Positions 1 through 11,244 of a stretch of DNA of 64,000 bases are shown one piece after another. The position numbers and the translations under genes are program-made. The notes beneath the pieces were generated by a model, which was not told the DNA's origin, did no database searches, and saw only the letters and a list, made by a program, of their open reading frames with translations. Source of the stretch: Solenopsis invicta (lineage: Eukaryota; Arthropoda; Insecta; Hymenoptera; Formicidae); the NCBI RefSeq assembly GCF_016802725.1, contig NC_052679.1, positions 9,146,421 to 9,210,420 of the forward strand, given 5' to 3'. Each line of letters begins with the position of its first letter. Positions within the stretch are counted from its first letter, which is position 1.

Positions 1-461
1 ACAGATGAAAGGTGATTACGGACAAGACGGAAGGAGGGGAAGTATCACGGTGCGGCAAAGCCGTGCCGGCGCGTTTCACTACACACACCCGAATATCGAA
101 TTGATGTCAAATTGATAACGAATCGATATTAAACAAAATCATGAAAAAACATTAAAAATTTTGAAAGAAGCATTATATTATATTATTACTGTTATTAGTA
201 AATATAAATATCGAAGTATCCCAACATCGAAATAATCTCAAAATATTTGAGATTTCAATGTTCAACAACTCGACAAAAAGTGCATCGATGAAATTTGATG
301 GAATCGACATCAAATCAATATCAATTTGAAGTATCATTTTTCACTGGGTTTGAGTCAACACCGTAGCTCGACACTGGAGACGTACAAGCTCCGTCGGCAG
401 ACATTAAAGTCAGAAAGTCGAAAGACATGGGTATGCACCACTTTCGGTTTCCGGAAACTGA

Positions 462-624
462 GAAATCTTTTTGGTATATCTAGCGTTGAAAATCATAAGG
501 ACCGGCAAGGTGCCTAGGCATGTGACGATTATTATAGATGGCAATAGATGCTACGCCAAAAAACAAAAGATACCAAGGAACGAGGGACACATAAAATGTG
601 CATCCTTGTATGCATCCTTGAGAA
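462..624 (+). pseudogene. DHDDS-like (cis-prenyltransferase) exon fragment
   Basis: The translation after the stop at 459-461 contains KIIRTGKVPRHV, then IIIDGNRCYAKK and an EGH motif. This is the order seen at the N terminus of dehydrodolichyl diphosphate synthase, the ER enzyme that makes the polyprenyl chain of dolichol. The Asp of the DGN motif is present, but the second Arg of the usual DGNRR is Cys and the usual Phe-x-Met-Asp reads Ile-Ile-Ile-Asp. There is no ATG in frame. A possible donor (GTGAGC) starts at 625. No further exons were seen downstream. Either a divergent first exon of a gene with a distant continuation or, more likely, a decayed duplicate. The family call rests on motif recognition only. 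Confidence 0.6.
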
Positions 625-748
625 GTGAGCTTGTAAGTGCGTTAGTCTGTATTCGTGACTCATATGTTTTATTTGCAATAAGTTCAATATTGTATTTAAA
701 AAGATACTAATAGATAAAAATAATAGATAAAAAAAGATAAAAATCACA

Positions 749-1025
749 ACCACTTGGGTTTTATTAAAAAAATAAAGATACTATCACTTGCATTTTATTT
801 GTTAAAAGTAGTACAGCAGTTATTTCAAAAAGCAAATTCTTTTTATAATTGGCGCAATTTAGAGATTCCATACATATTTTGAAAAAATACATTTAGGTTG
901 GATTAAATTTAAGATATTTATTATTAAGTAAATACCACTTGGGTTATCATAGATTTTTCAATGATAATTCAGAGATAGTACCACTTAGGTTTTGTATAGT
1001 AATTAAAGATAGTACCACGTGGGTT
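749..1025 (+). repeat. Degenerate repeats of ACCACTTGGGTT
   Basis: The motif (AGATAGT)ACCACTTGGGTT recurs at about 749, 934, 979 and 1009 with small changes, separated by AT-rich sequence. The last two copies are about 31 bp apart. It looks like a decayed short-period tandem repeat of unknown origin. Confidence 0.5.
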
Positions 1026-1029
1026 AGAA

Positions 1030-2121
1030 TAAGTATGTACTGCAAAACACGAGGTCACGAGTTATATCCCGGCTTATTTAAATCATGGCCGATAGCTAGC
1101 TTTCCACAAGATCGATGGTACCCTGAAAATGCGACACTGCATATTATGCTTCGTTGCCTGAAACAAGCATTCGAGGTGGTCCGTATCAATCAAGCCTAAA
1201 GTTCCAAAAACAAGAAGTGTGTTATAATCTTCAACGAAGAGATTGGAGACCATAAATCGACAAAAAAGTACATAATCTGTTTTCCAGAAGAGTATATAGT
1301 CTGGAAGAAATTTCACCAACATTTAAACATTTTGCCAATACTAAGGCGAGACATCGATGTACTCACCATCGATTTCAAAAACAATTTTAGTTGGATAGTA
1401 TTTCTGTATGGTTGATATTATTACGTGGTTTTCAATTGTAAGTTTTACTTCGTAAAACTTTCCATATTAATTGCCGTATAGCAGTGATCCAGTGCATTGA
1501 GTATTTCAAACATTTTTATAACTGTAGAAACTTTCTTTTTTTTTTAAATAAATTCTATGATTTGATTTCATAAAACCTTGAGCTTCCTAATACCAGCTGG
1601 CATCTCATGACATAATTGATTAGGATTTCATTATTTTGTTTTGTTCATTGACTTGAACATGTTATTGAGAGTAACGTTTTTTTTCATTATTTGTATTACA
1701 CAACACACACACACACACACAATACATGTTTGCACACTAATTATAAAATCAGATTAAGCTTGGAAAAATGGACAACGCAAATCTTTATACTTAAATTCAA
1801 AAACTCTATCATATAGAACTGCATATATAATAAATCGTTGATTAAAAGATTTTAATCTTTCTTCTTGATGTTTTAATTATTATATTTACCGTGCGGAATG
1901 AAAGATTTCTTGGTGTTAATGATAAACTCCTTTTCAGCTAATAATCGCGAAATTGGTGATGCGATACTATACTATAAAGTAGCAAACTTCGAAAGTTTGT
2001 TATTTTATTTTTCTAATTTTTTGAATTATTCGATAATATTTTTTTTCTTAATAAAAACGTAGTAATAAATTTAAAATTTTCCTAGTAATCTAGAACAATA
2101 AAGAGAATTCTATGTGACAAT
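1030..2121. other. AT-rich DNA, no gene seen
   Basis: Both strands are AT-rich with only short open frames and a short CA run near 1702-1720. A minus-strand frame at 1083-1322 is open but matches nothing I recognise and lacks clear splice or start context. Confidence 0.5.
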
Positions 2122-2123
2122 TA

Positions 2124-2248
2124 CAGCCATTGACAAAATTATTAAGCACCCTTGTTTTGATAATATTTATAAAAACAATCTTATTTATTTCCTTTATTTG
2201 AAGTAATTGTAAAATGCATGGGGTGCCTAATAATTTTGTCAATGGCTG
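2124..2248. mobile_element. Small TA-flanked MITE (Tc1/mariner type)
   Basis: A 125-bp element with inverted ends CAGCCATTGACAAAATTATT, about 28 bp long with one or two mismatches. It is flanked by TA at 2122-2123 and 2249-2250. There is no coding capacity. Ends and TA duplication are typical of nonautonomous Tc1/mariner elements. Confidence 0.85.
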
Positions 2249-2458
2249 TATATTTCTTTCAATAAAATAATTGTTGTTTAACGGTTAAAACGAGAGATAT
2301 GGATTACAAAAAAAATAAGAATAAAGGCTTATTATGTCTGGAGAATGAAATATGATTATTAAATGTTCTTAAAAATAATTACAGTTTTCTCTTGTTTTGA
2401 CCATTGACACTAGTCTCATCTATCGTTAATAGAAACGCGATTTATATATATATATATA

Positions 2459-3362
2459 GGGCAGTCCGATAAGTACTTAGCCTACAAAAGAAAAACAAAA
2501 ATTTTGGAAAAGTGGCGATTTATTTCTCAACATAGTCTCCTTTTAGTTCGATACACTTGACCCAGCGATGCTCCAACTTCTTTAACCCATTTGAAAAATA
2601 TGTTTTCTCGAGGCAAAGTAGGCTTCCGTGGTTTGGAAACAAAAAATGTCGCACGAGGCCAAATCTGGAGAATACGGTGGATGGGGCAGCAGTTCGTAGT
2701 GCACTTCGACCAATTTGGCCGTGGCGATGGCGGAGGTGTGAGCCGGTGCGTTGTGGAAGAGCACTTTTTTCTTCGCCAAATGGGGCCATTTTTTCTGCAA
2801 TTCGGCGTCGAATCGGCCCAATAATTCGGCATAGTAGAGCCCTGTGACCGTTTTGCCCTTCTCCAGGTAGTCGATGTAGATCACACCTTGTGAATCCCAA
2901 AAAACGGTAGCCATGACCTTTCCGGCCGATAGGACAGTCTTCGCCTTTTTCGGAGCACGTTCGCCGGGTAAAGTCCACTGTTTTGACTGTTTGTTCCTTG
3001 GTCTCTAGTGTGTACCAGTGGATCCATGTTTCGTCGACGGTCACGAAATGACGCAGAAACTCCTTCGGATTGCGCTTAAACAGCGTTAAACACTACTCTG
3101 AAGTGATCTTACGGTTGCGCTTGTTGTCCGGAGTGAGCAAACGCGGCACCCATCGCGCCGACAGCTTTCTCATGACCAAAATTTCATGCAGGATATGACC
3201 CACGCGGTCTTTTGAGATGCCTACTGTTTCAGCTATCTCGCGCACCTTCAATCGGCGGTCTGCCAATACAAGATCGTGGATTTTTGTCACGTTATCCTCC
3301 GTGGTAGCCATTTTCGGGGCAAATCTTAGTCCAAGGAGATCATCTATGTTTGGCAAGGAAAA
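2459..3362 (-). pseudogene. Truncated mariner transposase
   Basis: Minus-strand mariner (DD34D cut-and-paste transposase, acts in the nucleus on its own inverted ends). Visible from N to C: a helix-turn-helix segment (VREIAETVGIS), WVPRLLT, the first catalytic Asp in TVDETW, a HNAPAH segment, PHPPYSPDL with the third Asp, and the C-terminal WVKCIELKGDYVEK. The coding sequence is broken into at least four frames. The second catalytic motif normally reads HQDNAPAH; here two codons (Gln-Asp) are absent around 2752-2757, so the second Asp is lost. The 3' terminal repeat (GGGCAGTCCGATAAG) is present from 2459, but no matching end is visible beyond the start codon side, so the element is truncated. 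Dead copy. Confidence 0.9.
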
Positions 3363-3364
3363 AC

Positions 3365-4700
3365 CATCATCACAATGAGTAATGCACTGATTATCTGCAA
3401 CTTGATTATTAATTTTCTGCGTGATTCAATATTTCTGATTTATTTTTGATTTAAAGAATATAAGTTGTATTCCTTGAGTAATATTCTTCTGTGATAGGCG
3501 TTAATCACAAGCCTGTAATGGATGATGAAGATGTCAAAAAGATTGGATATATTTTGTCTAAACTAAGAAGATAATAATAGTTTTTAGCAAATCTTGCAGC
3601 CAAGAAAAGTTCAATTTAATCAGTTTATTTTGTCTAATTGTAAGTAGAATCTAATGCTTCCGGAAACTTCCTCATAGAAGATGATGAGTGTAATGCATGT
3701 ATAGGTGGCTACGTTCTTCTGTCTTGCAAGTCCAACTAGATGTAATGCCGGTAATGCGACCGTGCGTTTTCTAAATATAACGTTACAGCTAACGAGCTGT
3801 AATCTTTGGAAGCTTCAACAATTAACATAGAATTGCAAAGAATTCGTAATTCCTCTGGATGGACGACCACGAACTTCAATCTATTATTCTGGTACTTTAT
3901 TAAGTAATGGATGTCTCAATAGCTAGAACAAATTTTAGAGATAACAATACTGAAAATAGTAATGTGTAACGTAGAAGTAATCTCTTATTCTCAAAATGTT
4001 CGCAGAGAATAATAATATCGGACTAAAATTATTATCCGTCGTAATAAGATTACGTATAAAGTGATTCAATTTTTTTTTCAAAATCATCATCAGATAAAAC
4101 TTTTTGATGTTGAAGGTCGCCTTTCGCTGATAAAATCAAAATAATCTTGAAATAAATATCAATTATTTTCTAGAGAACTTTCACAATTGTACGTCATATA
4201 CATATAATAAACATTTTACAGCTTCGTTATTTTAAGTAAAACATATATTAAACTTTTAATTGAAAATGTATTAATTTTTCTTCTTTTTCTTTAATGTAAA
4301 ATCTGTCTAGTAAGAGCGTGATCGATATAACTTTTAAACTATTCATTATAAAAAATTGAAAAAATTACATATATATATATATTTAATACTATAACGCATT
4401 GTATTAAATCGTTTAATCACCGCCGTTATCAATTATTTTCTTACAATGTCGAGGCACACTTTCTACTACTTCTACAGCATATTCTCGAGATAAAGATCAC
4501 CAAATCTAACGAACCTGTCGAGATAATTGTTTCATCGTATATACTTTTACCTCTTATAAGTTAGCAAGACCAAATGAACAGAATAATACTGGACCTATTT
4601 AATTATTTAGTACTAATTTTGTACTAATTTGTACCACAAAAAAAATTTTGTACTCCCTGCCGTTTTAAAAAAACACGTGGCGCTGCTAGCTTAATATTAA
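3365..4700. other. AT-rich DNA, no gene seen
   Basis: No open frame of note, no clear inverted ends and no RNA gene were recognised. There is a short AT dinucleotide run near 4368-4382. Confidence 0.5.
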
Positions 4701-4707
4701 AACAGCA

Positions 4708-6850
4708 TTGGAAACAAAGATTCCAATATATTTAAAAAATTTGTTGACTTTAACTGGATTTGATAATGGGTTATCTTTACGTTTTTTCTCGGAAGAAAAT
4801 CTAAAAGAATTGGGAGAATTTGGAAAAACCGATATGGAATATTGTCGTGATAAACAAAAACCTGCACAACATTATTATGGCTTGTATGCTAAATGCCTAT
4901 CCTCATTCAAGATTCCATCAAGCCATAAAATTTTGTTACTTGCTATAGTCAAACATTTTCAGCATAAAGATAGAGCCCAAAGTAATGCAACAAAGCAATT
5001 AAAACCCAAAAACCTAGATTGTTCGGTTTCTATATCAGTTGAAAATGACAAAAGTGTTACAAACGACAATATTGACCTGAACAAAGATAGAATGCTAGTG
5101 TCCAAGTTAATAATAAATTGTATAAAATCGTTTACTGTTGCCAACAACATTAAACTAAAAAAATACGAAAATGAAAAACTTGCGGTACTTAATATTACTG
5201 TCAAAATTAATGATGACAATAATGTTTCTCAACAAGAGCTTCAACTACTTTCTGCGCAAGTTGATTGCATTTTTTGTTCTACACCGCAATCTGTGGGCAA
5301 ATTTTCAAATAGGTGGATAATATCAAATTACCAAAAACATTTAAAATGTTGTCATACCAATACCTCTAAAACAAAAACGATACATGAATCAAATGTCAAT
5401 TCTCCCCTGGTTCAGATGTGGAACAAAAGCACTAAAATTATCTCTAATAAAGATTCAGAAAATATAACTATTGATGCGGATCTTTCTTTACTATTTGGTT
5501 ATTCTTATAATGACGGAAAGAATTCAGAAAATGTCGATACAGGAAAGAGAAAAATATTCAGCACGGTGGCAACTGTTCATCGTTCAGGTGCAGCAGAAAA
5601 TTTTTCCGAGAAAGACATCCCAGAAGCTACAAAATCTTTTATTTCAAAGAAAATCAAATGCGGATCGAATAAAAATAAAATTACAACTAGATCGGCATTG
5701 CAAGAAAATAATACTTCGAATTTTTCGAATTAGAAGAATCTGACGGGGTACAGTTTCTTCGGTGCAACAAAAAGCCCCAATTAAGCTCCAATAATTTGTC
5801 AAAATGGAAATTGCCAAAATATTCAAGATTAGAACAACAAAAACAATCTTTAAATTGTGCAATTAACTAAAGGCCAATTAAGAATTACGAATTATGTCGA
5901 CACTCTTGATAGCATGGAATCAGTTTTAGCGAAAAATAATGATCTAAGGAAAATTATATCCGCTTGTTTGGAACAAAAATGTAATGAAAAAACTGCAATC
6001 GCGGACTTAATGTCAAATTCAAGTCATTTTCTCAAACCTTTGGTACAAACAGCTAAGATTAATAAAAAGAAATATAACAAAGGGCACATATATCAACACG
6101 ATTTAAAGTTGTTTGCATCATATATATTTATTTTGGATGGACGGAATGTGTATGAAACTCTTCAAAAAAATCTACCTGCTTCTCTTCCATTAGCAACAAC
6201 AATCAATCGCTTCATACAAAAAGTAAACGAACCTATACGCGAAGGACACTTTTATTTCCATCAGTTAAAAATATATCTACAAAAACGACGACTCCCTATG
6301 TCGGTATGGATAAGCGAAGATGCAACAAGAATTAACGGTTATATTCAATATGATTCTCGATGGGATGAAATAGTGGGCTTTGTGTTACCATTAAATGATA
6401 AAGGTTTACCGATTTGTGGTTTGTTCAAGGCAATTTCTGCTGCTACAATTAGAAAATACTTCGAGAATAGTACCGTCGCAAATTATGCTTATGTCATAAT
6501 GGCACAACCGCTGCATGATAGTGCTGCTGCATTCTGGCAATTTTCGGTTCAAACAGTTGTTTTACCGCAGTTTCTATAATGGAACGATAGAAGTGGATGA
6601 AAAAAGAAGCAATATTTCATGGAATCCCTGTCGTAGGATTTTCGACTGACGGTCCACACTTGCTCAGTGCCATGAAAGGTATGGCTATTTACAAATGTCC
6701 TGATTTACCATTAGAATGGCAAGGATGGTTTATTGAATCATTGAACCAATCCGAAATGTACATCCAAGACATTACTCATATTGGAACCAAACTACGGAAT
6801 AAATTTTTGAAACCCTCTACCTTATTACCTCTTGAAAAGTTTGTGGCGAG
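4708..6850 (+). pseudogene. Broken transposase-like gene of an unassigned DDE-type family
   Basis: Three consecutive plus-strand frames (4708-5733, 5857-6579, 6597-6850) form one decayed gene of over 650 codons. The N-terminal part has a Cys-pair/His-pair segment (CIFC...HLKCCH, about residues 185-215) suggesting a zinc finger. The second part contains SEDATRI, VGFVLPL and IMAQPL. The third has GFSTDG followed by QDITHIGTKLRN. The spaced acidic residues (SED, STDG, QDxxH) suggest an RNase-H-fold transposase. I recognise the motif set as a repeated arthropod family but cannot name its superfamily. The gene stops at about 6850, where GC-rich unrelated DNA begins. Neither end has visible terminal repeats. 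Frames break at about 5733-5857 and 6579-6597. Confidence 0.55.
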
Positions 6851-6859
6851 TAGAATGTA

Positions 6860-7030
6860 TAGGCCGGTTCAAACCCAGGGATCTCAGGGGGGTGCGGGGA
6901 AAGGGGGGGGGGAATATTTCGGGTCGCGCGGGGGGACCTAACCGGCGATAAGGTCCCGCGGGTTGACCAAACCGGGGGAGGAGGGGGGGGGGGGGCTTAA
7001 AACGGGGTCACACGTGTAAACCTAACCGGT
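6860..7030. other. GC-rich G-run segment
   Basis: Runs of 8-14 G (about 6903-6911 and 6979-6992) alternate with GGTCCCGCGGG-type sequence. Composition changes abruptly from the AT-rich pseudogene before it. No coding sense was found. Confidence 0.5.
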
Positions 7031-7032
7031 AG

Positions 7033-7448
7033 TTCTGCGTAATCAATGTTTATATAAACAGTGATAACGATTCGAGGACCATGTTCTTGGCCGATGTTTA
7101 AATAAATTTGACACCTTTGAAATGTGTCGCGTGGAGGCAACTGGCCATTTAATGTAAACATGGACCATGTACTTGTCACTCTGTTTACATAAACATAATA
7201 AATCACACCGCGAGGAGGTGGGTATGACAGTACTTTGAAATCGGAAATGGTTCTGCGTAATCAATGTTTATATAAACAGAGATAACGATTCGAGGACCAT
7301 GTTCTTGACCGATACCTTTGAAATGTGTCGCGTGGAGGCAACTACTGACCATTTAATGTAAACATGGACCATGTACTTGTCACTCTGTTTACATAATAAA
7401 TCACACCGCGAGGAGGTGTGTATGACTGTACTTTGAAATCGGAAATGT
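7033..7448. repeat. Tandem duplication, 218-bp unit
   Basis: Two head-to-tail copies begin TTCTGCGTAATCAATG at 7033 and 7251 and end with CTTTGAAATCGGAAATG. The second copy lacks about 20 bp. Each holds the near-palindrome TGTTTATATAAACA and a CTGTTTACATAA segment. Similar TGTTTACATAAACA sequence occurs in the small element at 11245-11462. Confidence 0.85.
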
Positions 7449-7514
7449 CTGTCATCACGAGGGGGATAAGCGATACGATGGCAAATATTTTGTGGGTGTG
7501 CGCGGCTATTTCCG

Positions 7515-7575
7515 CGGGCCCGCCGCCGCCGCCGCCGACGCCGCCGCCACCGCCGCCGCTGCCACCCGCTGGCGC
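7515..7575. repeat. GCC trinucleotide run
   Basis: Imperfect (GCC)n tract, which makes the proline-rich and arginine-rich open frames on the two strands meaningless as genes. Confidence 0.8.
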
Positions 7576-7759
7576 TCAATTTTCTCGTACATGGTCAAGC
7601 GTGTGCTTGCGCGTTTAGTCTCCCCCACCTCGCCACGCTTGTTTTTTCGCGCGCCTCCTTAATATCTACTATCTCGCATATTATTTACTAAGAAAATAGG
7701 AAACAATGGATAAGGATAGATTTTCAAATACATTTTAAAGAGTTTTTTAAAATCCTTTT

Positions 7760-8463
7760 TTATTGTTCATGTAATGCTTCGTTCACAATAGTATCAATAG
7801 CGTAAGCTATTAATTCACACTCAATTTGCGAACTCTTATCGTAAAATTTGCGCAATAATTCTGTCGCGTCTGATTTGTTCATGGCAAAGTTTTGACGCAA
7901 AAGTGTTACAAAATGTTTAAATTTCTCAGTCGCAGTTGCAATGCTTTGATGCAGCGTATAATACATGTGCTCGACACAATGTTCCAGGTTGAATAAATAA
8001 CATAGTTGCAGGTTTTAGGTAAATACGAGCATCGCGCAACGATAATTTAACAATATTTTCATCGCACAGTTTCACGAGTTGCACGATAAGGTCACGAATC
8101 GGTAACGATGGTGCTTCGGTTGACTGGACGAATCGCTCGAAATCCGCACGTTTATCTAACAGAGCTCTCCACGTTTTATAAGGTAGAACGATCCGGTTGC
8201 CGGGTGTATCGCTGAGCGATATCTCCACGGAGCAGGAAACAGATCCAACGTTGATCGCTACATCAATCCATTTGTAGGAAGTTGATGTTAGCGCAAACCA
8301 TCTACCCAAAATACGCGGCGTATACCGCGATTCCAAAGACGTGCTGAAAAAAACGGAGAGATAAGTAAAACGTACAATAAATGTATAAAACGTAATTTAA
8401 ATATAAAGATACTTACGATCTCTCGCACGCTTCAGTCTGGATTGGAACGTAATAGTTTGCCAT
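7760..8463 (-). pseudogene. Cassette copy A: spliced small gene (possibly PC4-like), frameshifted
   Basis: Two-exon minus-strand gene, paralogue of 12059-12837. Exon 1 (8463-8417) begins ATG and encodes MANYYVPIQTEACERS. The intron (8416-8344, 73 nt) has GTAAGT and TTTCAG boundaries and joins in phase to exon 2 from 8343. Exon 2 encodes SRYTPRILGRW, KWIDVAINV, GNRIVLPYKTWRALLDKR and a helical C-terminal region. A one-base deletion relative to copy B at about 7990 breaks the frame; the remainder runs 7966-7760. The G-x-RI-x-LP-x(2)-TW-x(2)-L segment vaguely resembles the strand-helix part of the PC4 single-strand DNA-binding fold, but that is a guess. The conserved intron and substitutions that mostly preserve the protein suggest it was functional before the frameshift. 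Confidence 0.7.
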
Positions 8464-8513
8464 TGTTTATACCGAGAGAGAGATGCGTTGTCTCAGAACC
8501 GTTCAAACGAGCG

Positions 8514-8529
8514 ACTGATTCAAAACTGA
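8514..8529 (-). promoter_or_regulatory. Paired TCAGT initiators, copy A
   Basis: On the minus strand TCAGT occurs twice (8525-8529 and 8514-8518) about 50-65 nt upstream of the ATG at 8463. The context ATCAGTCGCTCG...GAACGGTTC is conserved in copy B. TCAGT is the usual arthropod initiator core. Confidence 0.5.
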
Positions 8530-8638
8530 TTATAAATTGCGACGTTTGTAGGAGGATTAAAGCTTCTGCAATTGTAAAGGAGTGGGGGATACTTTTCCCC
8601 TCTATCAAACAATTTCATCATCATCGTTATCGCTCGAA

Positions 8639-8652
8639 CGTGTCACGACACG
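8639..8652. promoter_or_regulatory. Near-palindrome CGTGTCACGACACG, copy A
   Basis: Inverted arms CGTGTC/GACACG with a 2-bp centre, within a G-run/C-run plus ATCATCATCGTTAT unit. The same unit occurs three times at the equivalent place in copy B. Possible protein-binding site; no function is shown. Confidence 0.45.
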
Positions 8653-8674
8653 TTTTCGCGGTCTGGCAACGTTG

Positions 8675-9720
8675 TACGTGAAACGTGAAACATGACGTAC
8701 ATGAAACGTGAAACACGACGTACATGAAACGTGAAACATGCCATACATGAAACGTGAAACATGACGTACATGAAACGTGAAACATGATGTACATGAAACG
8801 TGAAACATGACGTACATGAAACGTTACGTACATGAAACGTGAAACATGACGTACATGAAACGTGACGTACATGAAACGTGAAACATGACGTACATGAAAC
8901 ATGACGTACATGAAACGTGAAACATGACATACATGAAACATGACGTACATGAAACGTGAAACATGACGTATGTACATGAAACGTAAAACATGACGTACAT
9001 GAAACATGACGTACATGAAACGTGAAACATGAAAAAACGTTAATCTAAACATGAAAAACGTTAAACTAAACGTGAAAAAACATGAAATAACGTTAAACTA
9101 AACATGAAAAACGTTAAACTAAACGTGAGAAACATGAAACGTGAAACATGACGTACATGAAACGTGAAACATGACGTACATGAAACATGACGTACATGAA
9201 ACGTGAAATATGACATACATGAAACATGACGCACATGAAACGTGAAACATGACATACATGAAACATGACGTACATGAAACGTGAAACATGAAAAAAACGT
9301 TAATCTAAACATGAAAAACGTTAAACTAAACGTGAAAAAACATGAAAAACGTTAAACTAAACGTGAAAAAACATGAAATAACGTTAAACTAAACATGAAA
9401 AACGTTAAACTAAACGTGAGAAACATGAAACGTGAAACGTGAGAAACATGAAACGTGAAACGTTACGTACATGAAACGTGAAACGTTAAGTACATGAAAC
9501 GTGAAACATGACGTACATGAAATGTGACGTACATGAAACGTGAAACATGACGTACATGAAACATGACGTACATGAAACGTGAAATATGACATACATGAAA
9601 CATGACGTACATGAAACGTGAAATATGAAAAAAACGTTAATCTAAACGTGAAAAAAACATGAAATAACGTTAAACTAAACATGAAAAACGTTAAACTAAA
9701 CGTGAGAAACATGAAAAAAA
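8675..9720. repeat. 1-kb minisatellite in cassette copy A
   Basis: Dense tandem repeats of about 23 bp built from ATGAAACGTGAAACATGACG, alternating with a second block type (CGTTAAACTAAACATGAAAA) in a higher-order pattern repeated about three times. The many long minus-strand open frames (FHVRHVSRFMYV) arise because the unit lacks stops. It sits between the small spliced gene and the DLQGF gene, where copy B has only about 150 bp of related degenerate sequence. Confidence 0.95.
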
Positions 9721-9859
9721 CGTTGGAGAAATGTAGATGTAATGGAGGGGGGAAAAAAAAATGTATCTCGTATATTACATATATTTATTTATGCAATTGT
9801 GTCCACCAATTGTAAAGTTTGAATACATTTTGTAAAGCACAATGTTTATTCGTACGGTG

Positions 9860-10309
9860 TTACCCACATTGAAAAGTATTAGCATCATCTAGATTATTCA
9901 GATTATCCACGTCTTCGTAATCCACATCCAGGCTCTCGATGTATGCGTATTCTCGCCGACTGTCCAGAATCAATTCTCCCAGCCATTCTCGTTTCTCATG
10001 TCCTTTGACGTATACAATCTCCTTGTTGTCAAAATTTTCAGTACCCAATACTGCAGTTGTAATCACTTGTCTCGCTTTCCGGTACGGAACCACCCCGTCG
10101 GTGCCCCATCTTAGCCCATGATGCATGGCAGTGAGCCAGGAAGCACAGGATCTTTCGGATTTCATCAGCCAATCCCATGGCTGGGGGCTGTCAAAGATAT
10201 AATGCGCAAGAACGTTTCCCCCTCTAAGAGCACCAAATTCTTTTACGACGAAACCTCTCAATCGTCCAAGGGGGAAACCTTGCAGATCCACGAACGTCGG
10301 CACGGACAT
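9860..10309 (-). pseudogene. Cassette copy A: DLQGF-family gene, 3' nonsense
   Basis: Paralogue of 13466-14020, about 95 percent identical by eye. The start ATG of copy B is GTA here; the next conserved Met (MSVPTFVDLQGF) at 10309 could serve. The frame is also open upstream to 10393. The protein ends early because a CAA codon of copy B is TAA here (NTFQCG-stop). It therefore lacks the last 30 or so residues, including the Cys/His cluster. Visible motifs are FVDLQGF, VVKEF, PQPWDWL, SWLTAMHHGL and YVKGHEKREWL. The function is unknown (see copy B). Confidence 0.7.
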
Positions 10310-10373
10310 GTCGCGGTCGAAACGAAGACTGTGGTCTACGTCGATGTATCGTATAATATATATATGCGTGGAA

Positions 10374-11235
10374 TTAAGTGATTTTGCGCACAATGTTTGT
10401 CAACGGGTTGTACTGAATCACGCGATCGTGTATTATCAAGCAATAGGCACTAGTATTTTCTGGTACGTTATCCTTTGTCTCAAATTCCAATCGCACGTCA
10501 ACGGTTGCGCTCTTGATTGATTCAACTTACCGACTACAATCTATTATTATGAAAGGATCGTGACGTATAAAATTTGTCACTGTGATATTCGGCTCGAGAT
10601 ACTCGTATCCGAGATAAGTTTTGCATACATGTCGTACAGAATAGCCCATCTATTTTTACTAATATCTAAATTCATATCTTCATAAGGATAACAATCAGAG
10701 TTCAAGTACAGTTTCACGTTGATTAAATTGCAATGGTCGAATCGGCTCGTGTCCTCGGACATGACTTTTTTTCGACCGGTTCTATGCTTCTTTGCAGAGC
10801 AAAGATGACATATCGCGGCTTCTCGAGTTGAGTAGCGGTCTTGATAGCCCACGAGTGTCGTACGTTGCAAAAGCGGATACTCGTAAAGATCCCACGAGCG
10901 AAAAGCCATGCTGAGGTATCGTCCGCTCTCCAATGTGCGCAGCATCGAAAGTTTATTTATTTCATTCAGTATTACGTGCGGCATTCGCAACTGAATCTTA
11001 AACAATTCTATCACAGGCTCTACCGCTGAATTTCCCTTTAGGCAATTGTTATCGTTGCGCGCTCGTATCAAGATCAATTCGTGACGAGCGTTGATCACTA
11101 CTCGACGGTAATCCTCGCAGAATCCCAACAGCACGTAAAGCGGAATGCAAAAGTTGAAGTAGCCATCAGCGGTAGTCAACTGTTCTTCCCAGCCAGCATT
11201 TCGCAAAATCACGCTTTTGTCGGATGACAGCAGTA
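10374..11235 (-). pseudogene. Cassette copy A: capsid-like gene, N-terminus deleted
   Basis: C-terminal two thirds of the double-jelly-roll-like protein seen complete at 14053-15259. Alignment by eye starts at the SSDKSVILRNAGW segment (about 11235) and runs to the stop at 10376-10374. Frames shift around 10800-10870 and again near 10610, so no full product is possible. The upstream end is cut by the small element at 11245-11462, and no N-terminal remnant lies beyond it. The order and spacing to the DLQGF gene (about 60 bp) match copy B, so the two cassettes derive from one duplicated unit. Confidence 0.75.
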
Positions 11236-11244
11236 GTATGACTA

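Noticed and set aside
1083..1322. Open minus-strand frame of 79 codons
   Set aside because: No recognisable motif, no splice or promoter context, and AT-rich surroundings.
8605..9712. Several minus-strand frames of repeated FHVRHVSRFMYV
   Set aside because: They are translations of a stop-free 23-bp minisatellite unit, with no start context or conservation in copy B.
8675..9720. Regular repeats suggesting a CRISPR array
   Set aside because: Repeats are directly adjacent with no unique spacers, and the genome is eukaryotic; this is a minisatellite.
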